DNA of 64,000 nt from Ligustrum vulgare. Its lineage: Eukaryota; Streptophyta; Magnoliopsida; Lamiales; Oleaceae. The DNA lies in the NCBI GenBank assembly GCA_963555705.1, contig OY743170.1, positions 12,873,096-12,937,095 of the forward strand. The letters are read 5' to 3'. The notes below the pieces were generated by a model. The model ran no database searches and had not been told where the DNA came from. It was given only the letters and a program-made list of their open reading frames with translations. The translations under genes were made by a program, and so were the position numbers. The number at the start of each line of letters is the position of its first letter. Position 1 is the stretch's first letter. Positions 46,425 to 59,060 of the stretch are shown here, piece by piece.

Positions 46425-47189
46425 AATGTGAGACACTTCCTTCTCTTGAAATTCTTATATTATTTTGTCATTATATATAGTTCCATGTTATTATTTTTTT
46501 TTTTTGTAAATTATTTTTATTTTTACTTTTTGTAAAAGTGAGACACTTCCTTCACTTGAAGTTTTTTTTGTTATTTTGTCATTATATATATAGATCAATC
46601 TTAAGTTTTTTTTCTTGTAAATTTTTTATTTTTATTTTTATTTTATTTTTTTTTATTTTTTTTGTAAAAGTAAAACACTTCATTCATTTCAAGATCTTAT
46701 ATTATTTTGCTATTATATAGATCCATGTTAAGATTTTTTTTTTGTAATTATTATTATTATTATTTATTTATTTATTTTTATTTTTTTTGTAAATGTGAGA
46801 CACTTCCTTCACTTGAAGTTATTATATTATTTTGTCATTATATATAGATCCATGTTAAGATTTTATTGGTATGTGGTTAAATTTTTGTTTAGCTGAAACA
46901 ATATTAATGATGAATTTATTGACATAGAGAACTAACTGATTTATTAACATTAAAATTAATGTAATTCAACAAATTAACCATTTTTTACATATAAAATATC
47001 ACAAAATAAATATATCAAAAAATTACAAAGTAAACACATTTTTCAGTTTTCTATTTTTGAAAACAGTTTTCCAAAATCACAAAGAGAACATGTATTCAGC
47101 AATCCCAAAACAAACAACCAAAATTCAAAATTCAAAACAAAATCCAAAACTCAAAATCTAAAATCGAAATACAAAGAGAACGGCCCCTA
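46079..47189 (+). mobile_element. TIR element family B nested in the copia 5' LTR
   Basis: Ends GGCCCCGTTCTCTTTGCTG and, reverse complemented, GGGGCCGTTCTCTTTGTATT, flanked by TAC on both sides. The uninterrupted LTR at 44210-44749 shows the empty site (GACTACAATTTTCC). The interior has about five units of GTGAGACACTTCCTTCACTTG...TTATATTATTTTGTCATTATATATAGATCCATG with (TTA)n and T runs. No transposase. Confidence 0.88.
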
Positions 47190-47590
47190 CATTTTTCCTC
47201 ACAATACTCTCTAGTCAATGTGCAGTTAATTGGCTTCTCAACACACATATTTATAGGTAAACATAACTCAAAACGTATATTACTTGTACCCCCAAGATGT
47301 TTCCTTATTGAAGTAAAATAATCAGAATAAGGAAAGAAATTCATGTAAAAAAGATTATCTTCCTTTTCTTTTCACCTCTAACTTAGTCTCCAAGTTAACC
47401 ACTTTAACAAGAAAATCAATTGTCCAAGAAATTTTTTGGTCTAAGCCCAACACTCAAGATCAAAATAGAAGTGAAGATATTTAAGATCGAGATTCAAGAT
47501 GTAAAGAATGACACGAAGATCAAGAATTCAAACATACAAGATTAGAGTTAGAGTTTAAATTTGTTAGATAAATGTAAAGGTATAACGCTC

Positions 47591-48660
47591 GGGTTAATTT
47601 TACAAACGGTCACTGAAGTTCCATAATTTTAGTAATAGTCACTCAAGTTACAAAAAGTTTTGGCAAAAGTCACTCGTGGTAAAACTCGTCAAAAATAAAG
47701 ATTGAAGACTTAAAGTATAAGCTTGCATAGAAAAAAATTGCAGGGGAGGCCCATGTCCTCATCTCCTATACTGCCACCACCTAATCAGCCGCCCCCATCG
47801 CTGTCATTTCATAATCACAATTTGTACTGGAATCTGGTGCAATTTTACATAAAAAACTAATGCGATTTGGCACTAGATTTAGGGGAGGGAGGCTTCTCCC
47901 TTCATTTTTCCAGTGCAAAATCGCATCAAAATCTAGTGCGCCCCCTCGTTTTTTCGATTATAAACAGCACCAAAATCTGGTGTGATTTGGAACCAGTTGT
48001 TTGGGGGGGGGGGGGAGGTTTCTCCCCCCATTTTCGGTGTGATTTCGATTTCTTCTATTTGCACTCGTTTTCGTTCCTTTCTTCTAGTTTAGCTTCGAAT
48101 CACCAAGTTTTACCTAATAAATAATAAATACACAAGATTAAATCATAATTAATAAAAAAAATCATAAATATCTATATTTAAAGCAGGTCCCAAGCTAAAT
48201 TAAAAAAATGGCTTCTATAGTGAGTAAGTGACACTTTTTTTAAAAAAAAAAATATTAACCTGATTATAGGGCCGAAAAAATCGTTAAAAGTACTAACTAA
48301 TCAATACTAACCAAACAAAATAACTACTTAAGTTGTTGAATAAAAATAAAGTCAAACAACATAACCAATCAAGAATAATTGATTAAAAGATTAATATTCA
48401 AATGGGGGTGGGGGTGGGGGTGGGGGTGGGGGTGAGGAAGGAAATTGGGTATCCTGAATTTTTGAGCCCTAAGTTCATGCTTGTTGAGCCTACCATCTGG
48501 TACGACTTTGTTTTAACTTTTAAGGGTCTAAATAAGAGTATAAAATGCATTTATCAAGTATTACAATGAAAATTAACTTTAGCAAGTATTACAATGAAAA
48601 ATAACTTTAGCGATTATTGATGTAATTACTCAAAATTGCAGTGACCATTAATAGAACTAG
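47591..48660. mobile_element. Possible MULE-like non-autonomous element, partly inside triplication unit 1
   Basis: The left end GGGTTAATTTTACAAACGG is followed by GTCACTGAAGTT, AATAGTCACTCAAGTT and AAAAGTCACTC, typical of plant MULE-type termini. A diverged inverted counterpart (TTAATGGTCACTGCAATTTTG on the minus strand) ends near 48655. GCACTAGATTT/AAATCTAGTGCG stretches at 47866-47940 form an internal foldback. The assignment is tentative. Confidence 0.4.
48003..48030. repeat. G13 tract with adjoining C-tract palindrome at the triplication breakpoint
   Basis: GGGGGAGGTTTCTCCCCCC lies at the left edge of the tandem array. The C-rich half is retained at each unit start. Confidence 0.9.
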
Positions 48661-49591
48661 TGTTACACCCGTGCGATGCACGACCATTTATTATTCACAT
48701 ATATTAAATTTATATGTTAACATATGAAATGAATATTTAATTAAAAATGAGAAACGAAGGAAGACAATTAATTACAAAAAATGTACATTGCACATACCTT
48801 TTTTTTAAAAAAAAAAAATTGTTACGGTTCGTACGTTTATCGTTCCAGAAACTTCTTTAAATATTGTAATTTGAATTGATTTAAAACTTAAAATAGAAAC
48901 GAAAAATTACAGTTAAATAGAATTTGTAATAAGTAAAAAAATAGATATATATGTGATATAAGCTTATAATTTTATTAAAATAAAAAGAAAAATCAAAATT
49001 ATATAATTAAATTCTGTATAAACCGGTCTATAACGTGAAACCACCACAATGACAGAATTTAAAAAAATTAAAAAATTATTTATACAAACTATCAAAATAT
49101 TTAAAACTTATTCAATAATTTCCAATACAGCGTGACTTTTCATTTTCCACCGAGCATTCGAAGTGTTACGTTATAAAAAAAAAACTATTTTTATACGTTT
49201 TAAATAAATGTAAATACTACACCATATTTTGAAATATTATGAGTTTACTAACATGCATTTATTTTTATTTTGATAAAAATTAATTAAACTAATTGTTAAA
49301 GTCAATAATATTTTTATTATTTAGACTTAATATATTAAACATAAATAAATGAACAAAATGAATAAATAAATAAATAAAACTAATTAAATAAATAAATAAA
49401 CAAAATGAGTAAATAAATTAATAAGTGAACAAAATGAGCAATATAGCTGTCAATTCGAATTGAAATTAATTATTTATGACCAAATTAAATTTAGTTAAGA
49501 AATTATAAATATCATTACTTAAATAAAATAATTTTGAAATAGTGTGAAATGTGAAAAAATTAAAATGTACAAAATAAGATTTTTATATTGA

Positions 49592-50596
49592 GGGGGGTGT
49601 ATTCAATTATAACTTTTAAAGATTTTTGGAGACTTTTTTAAGTGAGTGACTTTTGTGGATTTCATGAACTTTCAAGCGGCTTCTACGAATTTGCTTAGAA
49701 TTAATAAAAAGTCATCCCGGATTTCTGTAGAGTACTTCTATATATTTTTTTAAAAACTTTCAGAGACTTCAAAGACTTTCCTTGTTTAAGAAAAACATGT
49801 AAAATATAATATTTTAAACAAATTCTTATATATCCAAACTATTCATGGAATGCAACGAAACAAACCATATCTTTCATATCAATAAAAAATTATTTTAAAA
49901 ATTTTTAAAAAAAATTATGTTAGATTAACAAAAATTAATAAAAATTCTTATTCGTTTTCATGGTCTCATACAATTTTTTAAATTTTTTTTTTTTAAGTTT
50001 GATTCAACATTTTTATGTTAGATTATCGAATAATATAATAATAAAAACTCATATTCACTTTCATGGTCTGATTCAAAAATTGTCCTTAAAAGAAATTCTT
50101 GGCAACCTTCTAAATCAACAACAGTAACTCCATCTAATGAACTCAATTTTTTTATTTTATTTTTTTAAAAAAAGAAAATTGCTGAATGGATTAGAATCCA
50201 TAAATCTGTGATGTTGAAATTGAGGGAAAAGATGATACGTTAGTTGTCAATGATTTGGTGCTACATGGGCTAGGTGAAAGTGGGATCGGGGTGGGGTGAT
50301 GTCTTGGAATCTTGGCAAATCTCAAGGTGGATAAGTGATTGTTTTCGAGATTAATTATGTGTAATTTCTAACCAAAAGTCTCTAAAAGTCACTCTCAATT
50401 GAATATACCGTGATTTTTATAGACTTTTTAAAACTCTACAAAAGTCTTATTGAATACATCTAAACTTTTAGAGAGTCTTTAAAATTCTCAATTCAGTAAA
50501 TCTAAATTTTTAGAGAGTCTTTAAAAGTTTCAATTGAATACACCTAAATTTTTAAAGTCTTCAAAAGTCTTTAAAAGTCTCAATTGAATATACCCC
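49592..50596. mobile_element. TIR element with GGGGTGTATTCAATT ends, present in each tandem unit
   Basis: The left GGGGGGTGTATTCAATT and the right, reverse complemented, GGGGTATATTCAATTGAGA bound about 1005 bp. ACTTTTAAAGACTTTT subterminal repeats are clustered near the right end. The same element is at 53207-54211 and 56821-57825 in the other units. Similar GTGTATTCAATT termini are common in plant non-autonomous elements. Non-coding. Confidence 0.75.
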
Positions 50597-50738
50597 TTTT
50601 ACTCTTTGATGTGATTTCAGAAAATGTGATTTTTAAATTATTTGACCATTAATAATAAAACACCATTTTTATATTGATGGCTACACATAGAATTTATACT
50701 ATTAAGAACAACAAATAAATAAAAATATTAATTGAACT

Positions 50739-50741
<3 letters not shown>

Positions 50742-50791
<50 letters not shown>
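50742..50791. repeat. (TA)25 microsatellite
   Basis: 25 TA units in unit 1. Unit 2 has 25 (54357-54406) and unit 3 has 27 (57971-58024), so it is a marker of divergence between the units. Confidence 0.95.
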
Positions 50792-50794
<3 letters not shown>

Positions 50795-51641
50795 GCTTTC
50801 ATATTTATCTAAATTTTATATTCACATTTAACACTAATACAATATGCATTCACACTAATCCACTTTGCATTCACACTGTTTAATTTTATGCGAACTTACT
50901 ATTTATTGAACGAAAAAGGGAGGAAATTTGCTTTTAAAAACTACCCAACTTTTATATATAAGGTTGACGTTGAGCAAGTGAATGTAAGTAGATGTGGAAA
51001 AAAGAACCAAAACCAATAGAATTGAACTGTTTTGTTCGAACTTTCTTTAATTTTTAATGGTTTTGGTGGTTAGAACCTAGAACATTCTAATTCTGATTAT
51101 GGTACCAGAACTGAGAATCGAGAGTCGACACTAAGAACCAAACCTTATTCAATTTCTAAAATACTATTATTTTACGCAATCATTATAAATTATAAACAAA
51201 TTTATAAATAACACAATTTTTCAAACTACTTTTTAACCACAAATTTCTCTCTTCAATTTTCATCCATATATTTTACCTAGAAAATACCAAAACAAAAAAC
51301 AAAAAAATGGAGGCAGAAAGCAGCCGAACACTCCGTAAATTATATGTTGAGCCATTTCATTTTATTTTTTAAAAAAGTTGCACTACAAAAAAAAAATAAA
51401 AAATGAATGCAATTTTCTTATTCCCAAGCTTCATCTAACTTATGAGTTTTTAGAGTCAACTTTTTGTATAGATTTTGAGCGTTTATTAATAGACCATTTA
51501 TAGTGGGTTTAGTAGCCAATTTAACAGGTCATTTGCACAAGAGGAAATTACTCACACGTGCTTTTGAACTACACAATTCAAAAATCATATTTAAAAGTAT
51601 TTGTACAAAAATCAGGTCCTCTATTCCCACAACAAACTATT

Positions 51642-54353
51642 TCTCCCCCCATTTTCGGTGTGATTTCGATTTCTTCTATTTGCACTCGTTTTCGTTCCTT
51701 TCTTCTAGTTTAGCTTCGAATCACCAAGTTTTACCTAATAAATAATAAATACACAAGATTAAATCATAATTAATAAAAAAAATCATAAATATCTATATTT
51801 AAAGCAGGTCCCAAGCTAAATTAAAAAAATGGCTTCTATAGTGAGTAAGTGACACTTTTTTTAAAAAAAAAAATATTAACCTGATTATAGGGCCGAAAAA
51901 ATCGTTAAAAGTACTAACTAATCAATACTAACCAAACAAAATAACTACTTAAGTTGTTGAATAAAAATAAAGTCAAACAACATAACCAATCAAGAATAAT
52001 TGATTAAAAGATTAATATTCAAATGGGGGTGGGGGTGGGGGTGGGGGTGAGGAAGGAAATTGGGTATCCTGAATTTTTGAGCCCTAAGTTCATGCTTGTT
52101 GAGCCTACCATCTGGTACGACTTTGTTTTAACTTTTAAGGGTCTAAATAAGAGTATAAAATGCATTTATCAAGTATTACAATGAAAATTAACTTTAGCAA
52201 GTATTACAATGAAAAATAACTTTAGCGATTATTGATGTAATTACTCAAAATTGCAGTGACCATTAATAGAACTAGTGTTACACCCGTGCGATGCACGACC
52301 ATTTATTATTCACATATATTAAATTTATATGTTAACATATGAAATGAATATTTAATTAAAAATGAGAAACGAAGGAAGACAATTAATTACAAAAAATGTA
52401 CATTGCACATACCTTTTTTTTAAAAAAAAAAAATTGTTACGGTTCGTACGTTTATCGTTCCAGAAACTTCTTTAAATATTGTAATTTGAATTGATTTAAA
52501 ACTTAAAATAGAAACGAAAAATTACAGTTAAATAGAATTTGTAATAAGTAAAAAAATAGATATATATGTGATATAAGCTTATAATTTTATTAAAATAAAA
52601 AGAAAAATCAAAATTATATAATTAAATTCTGTATAAACCGGTCTATAACGTGAAACCACCACAATGACAGAATTTAAAAAAATTAAAAAATTATTTATAC
52701 AAACTATCAAAATATTTAAAACTTATTCAATAATTTCCAATACAGCGTGACTTTTCATTTTCCACCGAGCATTCGAAGTGTTACGTTATCAAAAAAAAAC
52801 TATTTTTATACGTTTTAAATAAATGTAAATACTACACCATATTTTGAAATATTATGAGTTTACTAACATGCATTTATTTTTATTTTGATAAAAATTAATT
52901 AAACTAATTGTTAAAGTCAATAATATTTTTATTATTTAGACTTAATATATTAAACATAAATAAATGAACAAAATGAATAAATAAATAAATAAAACTAATT
53001 AAATAAATAAATAAACAAAATGAGTAAATAAATTAATAAGTGAACAAAATGAGCAATATAGCTGTCAATTCGAATTGAAATTAATTATTTATGACCAAAT
53101 TAAATTTAGTTAAGAAATTATAAATATCATTACTTAAATAAAATAATTTTGAAATAGTGTGAAATGTGAAAAAATTAAAATGTACAAAATAAGATTTTTA
53201 TATTGAGGGGGGTGTATTCAATTATAACTTTTAAAGATTTTTGGAGACTTTTTTAAGTGAGTGACTTTTGTGGATTTCATGAACTTTCAAGCGGCTTCTA
53301 CGAATTTGCTTAGAATTAATAAAAAGTCATCCCGGATTTCTGTAGAGTACTTCTATATATTTTTTTAAAAACTTTCAGAGACTTCAAAGACTTTCCTTGT
53401 TTAAGAAAAACATGTAAAATATAATATTTTAAACAAATTCTTATATATCCAAACTATTCATGGAATGCAACGAAACAAACCATATCTTTCATATCAATAA
53501 AAAATTATTTTAAAAATTTTTAAAAAAAATTATGTTAGATTAACAAAAATTAATAAAAATTCTTATTCGTTTTCATGGTCTCATACAATTTTTTAAATTT
53601 TTTTTTTTTAAGTTTGATTCAACATTTTTATGTTAGATTATCGAATAATATAATAATAAAAACTCATATTCACTTTCATGGTCTGATTCAAAAATTGTCC
53701 TTAAAAGAAATTCTTGGCAACCTTCTAAATCAACAACAGTAACTCCATCTAATGAACTCAATTTTTTTATTTTATTTTTTTAAAAAAAGAAAATTGCTGA
53801 ATGGATTAGAATCCATAAATCTGTGATGTTGAAATTGAGGGAAAAGATGATACGTTAGTTGTCAATGATTTGGTGCTACATGGGCTAGGTGAAAGTGGGA
53901 TCGGGGTGGGGTGATGTCTTGGAATCTTGGCAAATCTCAAGGTGGATAAGTGATTGTTTTCGAGATTAATTATGTGTAATTTCTAACCAAAAGTCTCTAA
54001 AAGTCACTCTCAATTGAATATACCGTGATTTTTATAGACTTTTTAAAACTCTACAAAAGTCTTATTGAATACATCTAAACTTTTAGAGAGTCTTTAAAAT
54101 TCTCAATTCAGTAAATCTAAATTTTTAGAGAGTCTTTAAAAGTTTCAATTGAATACACCTAAATTTTTAAAGTCTTCAAAAGTCTTTAAAAGTCTCAATT
54201 GAATATACCCCTTTTACTCTTTGATGTGATTTCAGAAAATGTGATTTTTAAATTATTTGACCATTAATAATAAAACACCATTTTTATATTGATGGCTACA
54301 CATAGAATTTATACTATTAAGAACAACAAATAAATAAAAATATTAATTGAACT

Positions 54354-54409
<56 letters not shown>

Positions 54410-55256
54410 GCTTTCATATTTATCTAAATTTTATATTCACATTTAACACTAATACAATATGCATTCACACTAATCCACTTTGCATTCACACTGTTTAATT
54501 TTATGCGAACTTACTATTTATTGAACGAAAAAGGGAGGAAATTTGCTTTTAAAAACTACCCAACTTTTATATATAAGGTTGACGTTGAGCAAGTGAATGT
54601 AAGTAGATGTGGAAAAAAGAACCAAAACCAATAGAATTGAACTGTTTTGTTCGAACTTTCTTTAATTTTTAATGGTTTTGGTGGTTAGAACCTAGAACAT
54701 TCTAATTCTGATTATGGTACCAGAACTGAGAATCGAGAGTCGACACTAAGAACCAAACCTTATTCAATTTCTAAAATACTATTATTTTACGCAATCATTA
54801 TAAATTATAAACAAATTTATAAATAACACAATTTTTCAAACTACTTTTTAACCACAAATTTCTCTCTTCAATTTTCATCCATATATTTTACCTAGAAAAT
54901 ACCAAAACAAAAAACAAAAAAATGGAGGCAGAAAGCAGCCGAACACTCCGTAAATTATATGTTGAGCCATTTCATTTTATTTTTTAAAAAAGTTGCACTA
55001 CAAAAAAAAAATAAAAAATGAATGCAATTTTCTTATTCCCAAGCTTCATCTAACTTATGAGTTTTTAGAGTCAACTTTTTGTATAGATTTTGAGCGTTTA
55101 TTAATAGACCATTTATAGTGGGTTTAGTAGCCAATTTAACAGGTCATTTGCACAAGAGGAAATTACTCACACGTGCTTTTGAACTACACAATTCAAAAAT
55201 CATATTTAAAAGTATTTGTACAAAAATCAGGTCCTCTATTCCCACAACAAACTATT
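51642..55256. repeat. Tandem unit 2 of 3 (3615 bp)
   Basis: Head-to-tail copy of unit 1. The junction CAACAAACTATTT|CTCCCCCC is identical to the unit 2/3 junction. An 80-codon ORF (51503-51745) exists only because it reads across this junction. Confidence 0.95.
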
Positions 55257-57967
55257 TCTCCCCCCATTTTCGGTGTGATTTCGATTTCTTCTATTTGCAC
55301 TCGTTTTCGTTCCTTTCTTCTAGTTTAGCTTCGAATCACCAAGTTTTACCTAATAAATAATAAATACACAAGATTAAATCATAATTAATAAAAAAAATCA
55401 TAAATATCTATATTTAAAGCAGGTCCCAAGCTAAATTAAAAAAATGGCTTCTATAGTGAGTAAGTGACACTTTTTTTAAAAAAAAAATATTAACCTGATT
55501 ATAGGGCCGAAAAAATCGTTAAAAGTACTAACTAATCAATACTAACCAAACAAAATAACTACTTAAGTTGTTGAATAAAAATAAAGTCAAACAACATAAC
55601 CAATCAAGAATAATTGATTAAAAGATTAATATTCAAATGGGGGTGGGGGTGGGGGTGGGGGTGAGGAAGGAAATTGGGTATCCTGAATTTTTGAGCCCTA
55701 AGTTCATGCTTGTTGAGCCTACCATCTGGTACGACTTTGTTTTAACTTTTAAGGGTCTAAATAAGAGTATAAAATGCATTTATCAAGTATTACAATGAAA
55801 ATTAACTTTAGCAAGTATTACAATGAAAAATAACTTTAGCGATTATTGATGTAATTACTCAAAATTGCAGTGACCATTAATAGAACTAGTGTTACACCCG
55901 TGCGATGCACGACCATTTATTATTCACATATATTAAATTTATATGTTAACATATGAAATGAATATTTAATTAAAAATGAGAAACGAAGGAAGACAATTAA
56001 TTACAAAAAATGTACATTGCACATACCTTTTTTTTAAAAAAAAAAAATTGTTACGGTTCGTACGTTTATCGTTCCAGAAACTTCTTTAAATATTGTAATT
56101 TGAATTGATTTAAAACTTAAAATAGAAACGAAAAATTACAGTTAAATAGAATTTGTAATAAGTAAAAAAATAGATATATATGTGATATAAGCTTATAATT
56201 TTATTAAAATAAAAAGAAAAATCAAAATTATATAATTAAATTCTGTATAAACCGGTCTATAACGTGAAACCACCACAATGACAGAATTTAAAAAAATTAA
56301 AAAATTATTTATACAAACTATCAAAATATTTAAAACTTATTCAATAATTTCCAATACAGCGTGACTTTTCATTTTCCACCGAGCATTCGAAGTGTTACGT
56401 TATCAAAAAAAAACTATTTTTATACGTTTTAAATAAATGTAAATACTACACCATATTTTGAAATATTATGAGTTTACTAACATGCATTTATTTTTATTTT
56501 GATAAAAATTAATTAAACTAATTGTTAAAGTCAATAATATTTTTATTATTTAGACTTAATATATTAAACATAAATAAATGAACAAAATGAATAAATAAAT
56601 AAATAAAACTAATTAAATAAATAAATAAACAAAATGAGTAAATAAATTAATAAGTGAACAAAATGAGCAATATAGCTGTCAATTCGAATTGAAATTAATT
56701 ATTTATGACCAAATTAAATTTAGTTAAGAAATTATAAATATCATTACTTAAATAAAATAATTTTGAAATAGTGTGAAATGTGAAAAAATTAAAATGTACA
56801 AAATAAGATTTTTATATTGAGGGGGGTGTATTCAATTATAACTTTTAAAGATTTTTGGAGACTTTTTTAAGTGAGTGACTTTTGTGGATTTCATGAACTT
56901 TCAAGCGGCTTCTACGAATTTGCTTAGAATTAATAAAAAGTCATCCCGGATTTCTGTAGAGTACTTCTATATATTTTTTTAAAAACTTTCAGAGACTTCA
57001 AAGACTTTCCTTGTTTAAGAAAAACATGTAAAATATAATATTTTAAACAAATTCTTATATATCCAAACTATTCATGGAATGCAACGAAACAAACCATATC
57101 TTTCATATCAATAAAAAATTATTTTAAAAATTTTTAAAAAAAATTATGTTAGATTAACAAAAATTAATAAAAATTCTTATTCGTTTTCATGGTCTCATAC
57201 AATTTTTTAAATTTTTTTTTTTTAAGTTTGATTCAACATTTTTATGTTAGATTATCGAATAATATAATAATAAAAACTCATATTCACTTTCATGGTCTGA
57301 TTCAAAAATTGTCCTTAAAAGAAATTCTTGGCAACCTTCTAAATCAACAACAGTAACTCCATCTAATGAACTCAATTTTTTTATTTTATTTTTTTAAAAA
57401 AAGAAAATTGCTGAATGGATTAGAATCCATAAATCTGTGATGTTGAAATTGAGGGAAAAGATGATACGTTAGTTGTCAATGATTTGGTGCTACATGGGCT
57501 AGGTGAAAGTGGGATCGGGGTGGGGTGATGTCTTGGAATCTTGGCAAATCTCAAGGTGGATAAGTGATTGTTTTCGAGATTAATTATGTGTAATTTCTAA
57601 CCAAAAGTCTCTAAAAGTCACTCTCAATTGAATATACCGTGATTTTTATAGACTTTTTAAAACTCTACAAAAGTCTTATTGAATACATCTAAACTTTTAG
57701 AGAGTCTTTAAAATTCTCAATTCAGTAAATCTAAATTTTTAGAGAGTCTTTAAAAGTTTCAATTGAATACACCTAAATTTTTAAAGTCTTCAAAAGTCTT
57801 TAAAAGTCTCAATTGAATATACCCCTTTTACTCTTTGATGTGATTTCAGAAAATGTGATTTTTAAATTATTTGACCATTAATAATAAAACACCATTTTTA
57901 TATTGATGGCTACACATAGAATTTATACTATTAAGAACAACAAATAAATAAAAATATTAATTGAACT

Positions 57968-58026
<59 letters not shown>

Positions 58027-58874
58027 GCTTTCATATTTATCTAAATTTTATATTCACATTTAACACTAATACAATATGCATTCACACTAATCCACTTTGC
58101 ATTCACACTGTTTAATTTTATGCGAACTTACTATTTATTGAACGAAAAAGGGAGGAAATTTGCTTTTAAAAACTACCCAACTTTTATATATAAGGTTGAC
58201 GTTGAGCAAGTGAATGTAAGTAGATGTGGAAAAAAGAACCAAAACCAATAGAATTGAACTGTTTTGTTCGAACTTTCTTTAATTTTTAATGGTTTTGGTG
58301 GTTAGAACCTAGAACATTCTAATTCTGATTATGGTACCAGAACTGAGAATCGAGAGTCGACACTAAGAACCAAACCTTATTCAATTTCTAAAATACTATT
58401 ATTTTACGCAATCATTATAAATTATAAACAAATTTATAAATAACACAATTTTTCAAACTACTTTTTAACCACAAATTTCTCTCTTCAATTTTCATCCATA
58501 TATTTTACCTAGAAAATACCAAAACAAAAAACAAAAAAATGGAGGCAGAAAGCAGCCGAACACTCCGTAAATTATATGTTGAGCCATTTCATTTTATTTT
58601 TTAAAAAAGTTGCACTACAAAAAAAAAATAAAAAATGAATGCAATTTTCTTATTCCCAAGCTTCATCTAACTTATGAGTTTTTAGAGTCAACTTTTTGTA
58701 TAGATTTTGAGCGTTTATTAATAGACCATTTATAGTGGGTTTAGTAGCCAATTTAACAGGTCATTTGCACAAGAGGAAATTACTCACACGTGCTTTTGAA
58801 CTACACAATTCAAAAATCATATTTAAAAGTATTTGTACAAAAATCAGGTCCTCTATTCCCACAACAAACTATTT
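55257..58874. repeat. Tandem unit 3 of 3 (3618 bp)
   Basis: Third copy. It shares C at the position that is A in unit 1 (56404) and the shorter GGGGGT run with unit 2, but has 27 TA repeats. It ends at CAACAAACTATTT, after which unique sequence (TTAAACCCTAATAATTTTC) begins. Confidence 0.95.
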
Positions 58875-59060
58875 TTAAACCCTAATAATTTTCATCCACC
58901 ATATCCTTCTCTTCTCTCGCACAACCACCATATCCACCATATACCTCTTTTCTCTCACACAACCACCACTCCGACGCCGTCTCCAACACCTTTCGTTGGA
59001 TCTCCGCCATGACTTCCCCTCCCCCGAACCTCCGCAGCGATGCCGCGGCTTCCATGGAAG

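Larger units (their letters stand above)
44210..47452 (-). mobile_element. Non-autonomous copia element (gag only) with two LTRs and CTCAA target duplication
   Basis: CTCAA occurs at 44205-44209 and 47453-47457. The 3' LTR is 44210-44749 (540 bp). The 5' LTR is 45805-47452, about 537 bp once a nested TIR element (46079-47189) is removed. On the minus strand the 5' LTR ends CCCAACA and a primer-site-like GTGGTTCCATGG follows. A degenerate gag and a polypurine-like AAGGTGAAGAT come just before the 3' LTR. The internal region is only about 1.05 kb and lacks protease, integrase and RT, so the element depended on another element's enzymes. Confidence 0.9.
48021..51641. repeat. Tandem unit 1 of 3 (3621 bp)
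   Basis: First of three head-to-tail units starting TCTCCCCCCATTTTCGGTG and ending CAACAAACTATT. It is AT-rich and holds a (GGGGGT)5-type run at 48404-48433, a 1-kb TIR element (49592-50596) and a (TA)25 run (50742-50791). No credible gene is inside; the longest ORFs are about 85 codons. It differs from units 2 and 3 by A instead of C at 49175 and by one extra GGGGGT. Confidence 0.95.

Noticed and set aside
51503..51745. 80-codon ORF repeated exactly at 55118-55360
   Set aside because: It reads across the junction between tandem units, and its C-terminal half is shared with an ORF at 47867-48124. It is a by-product of the triplication.
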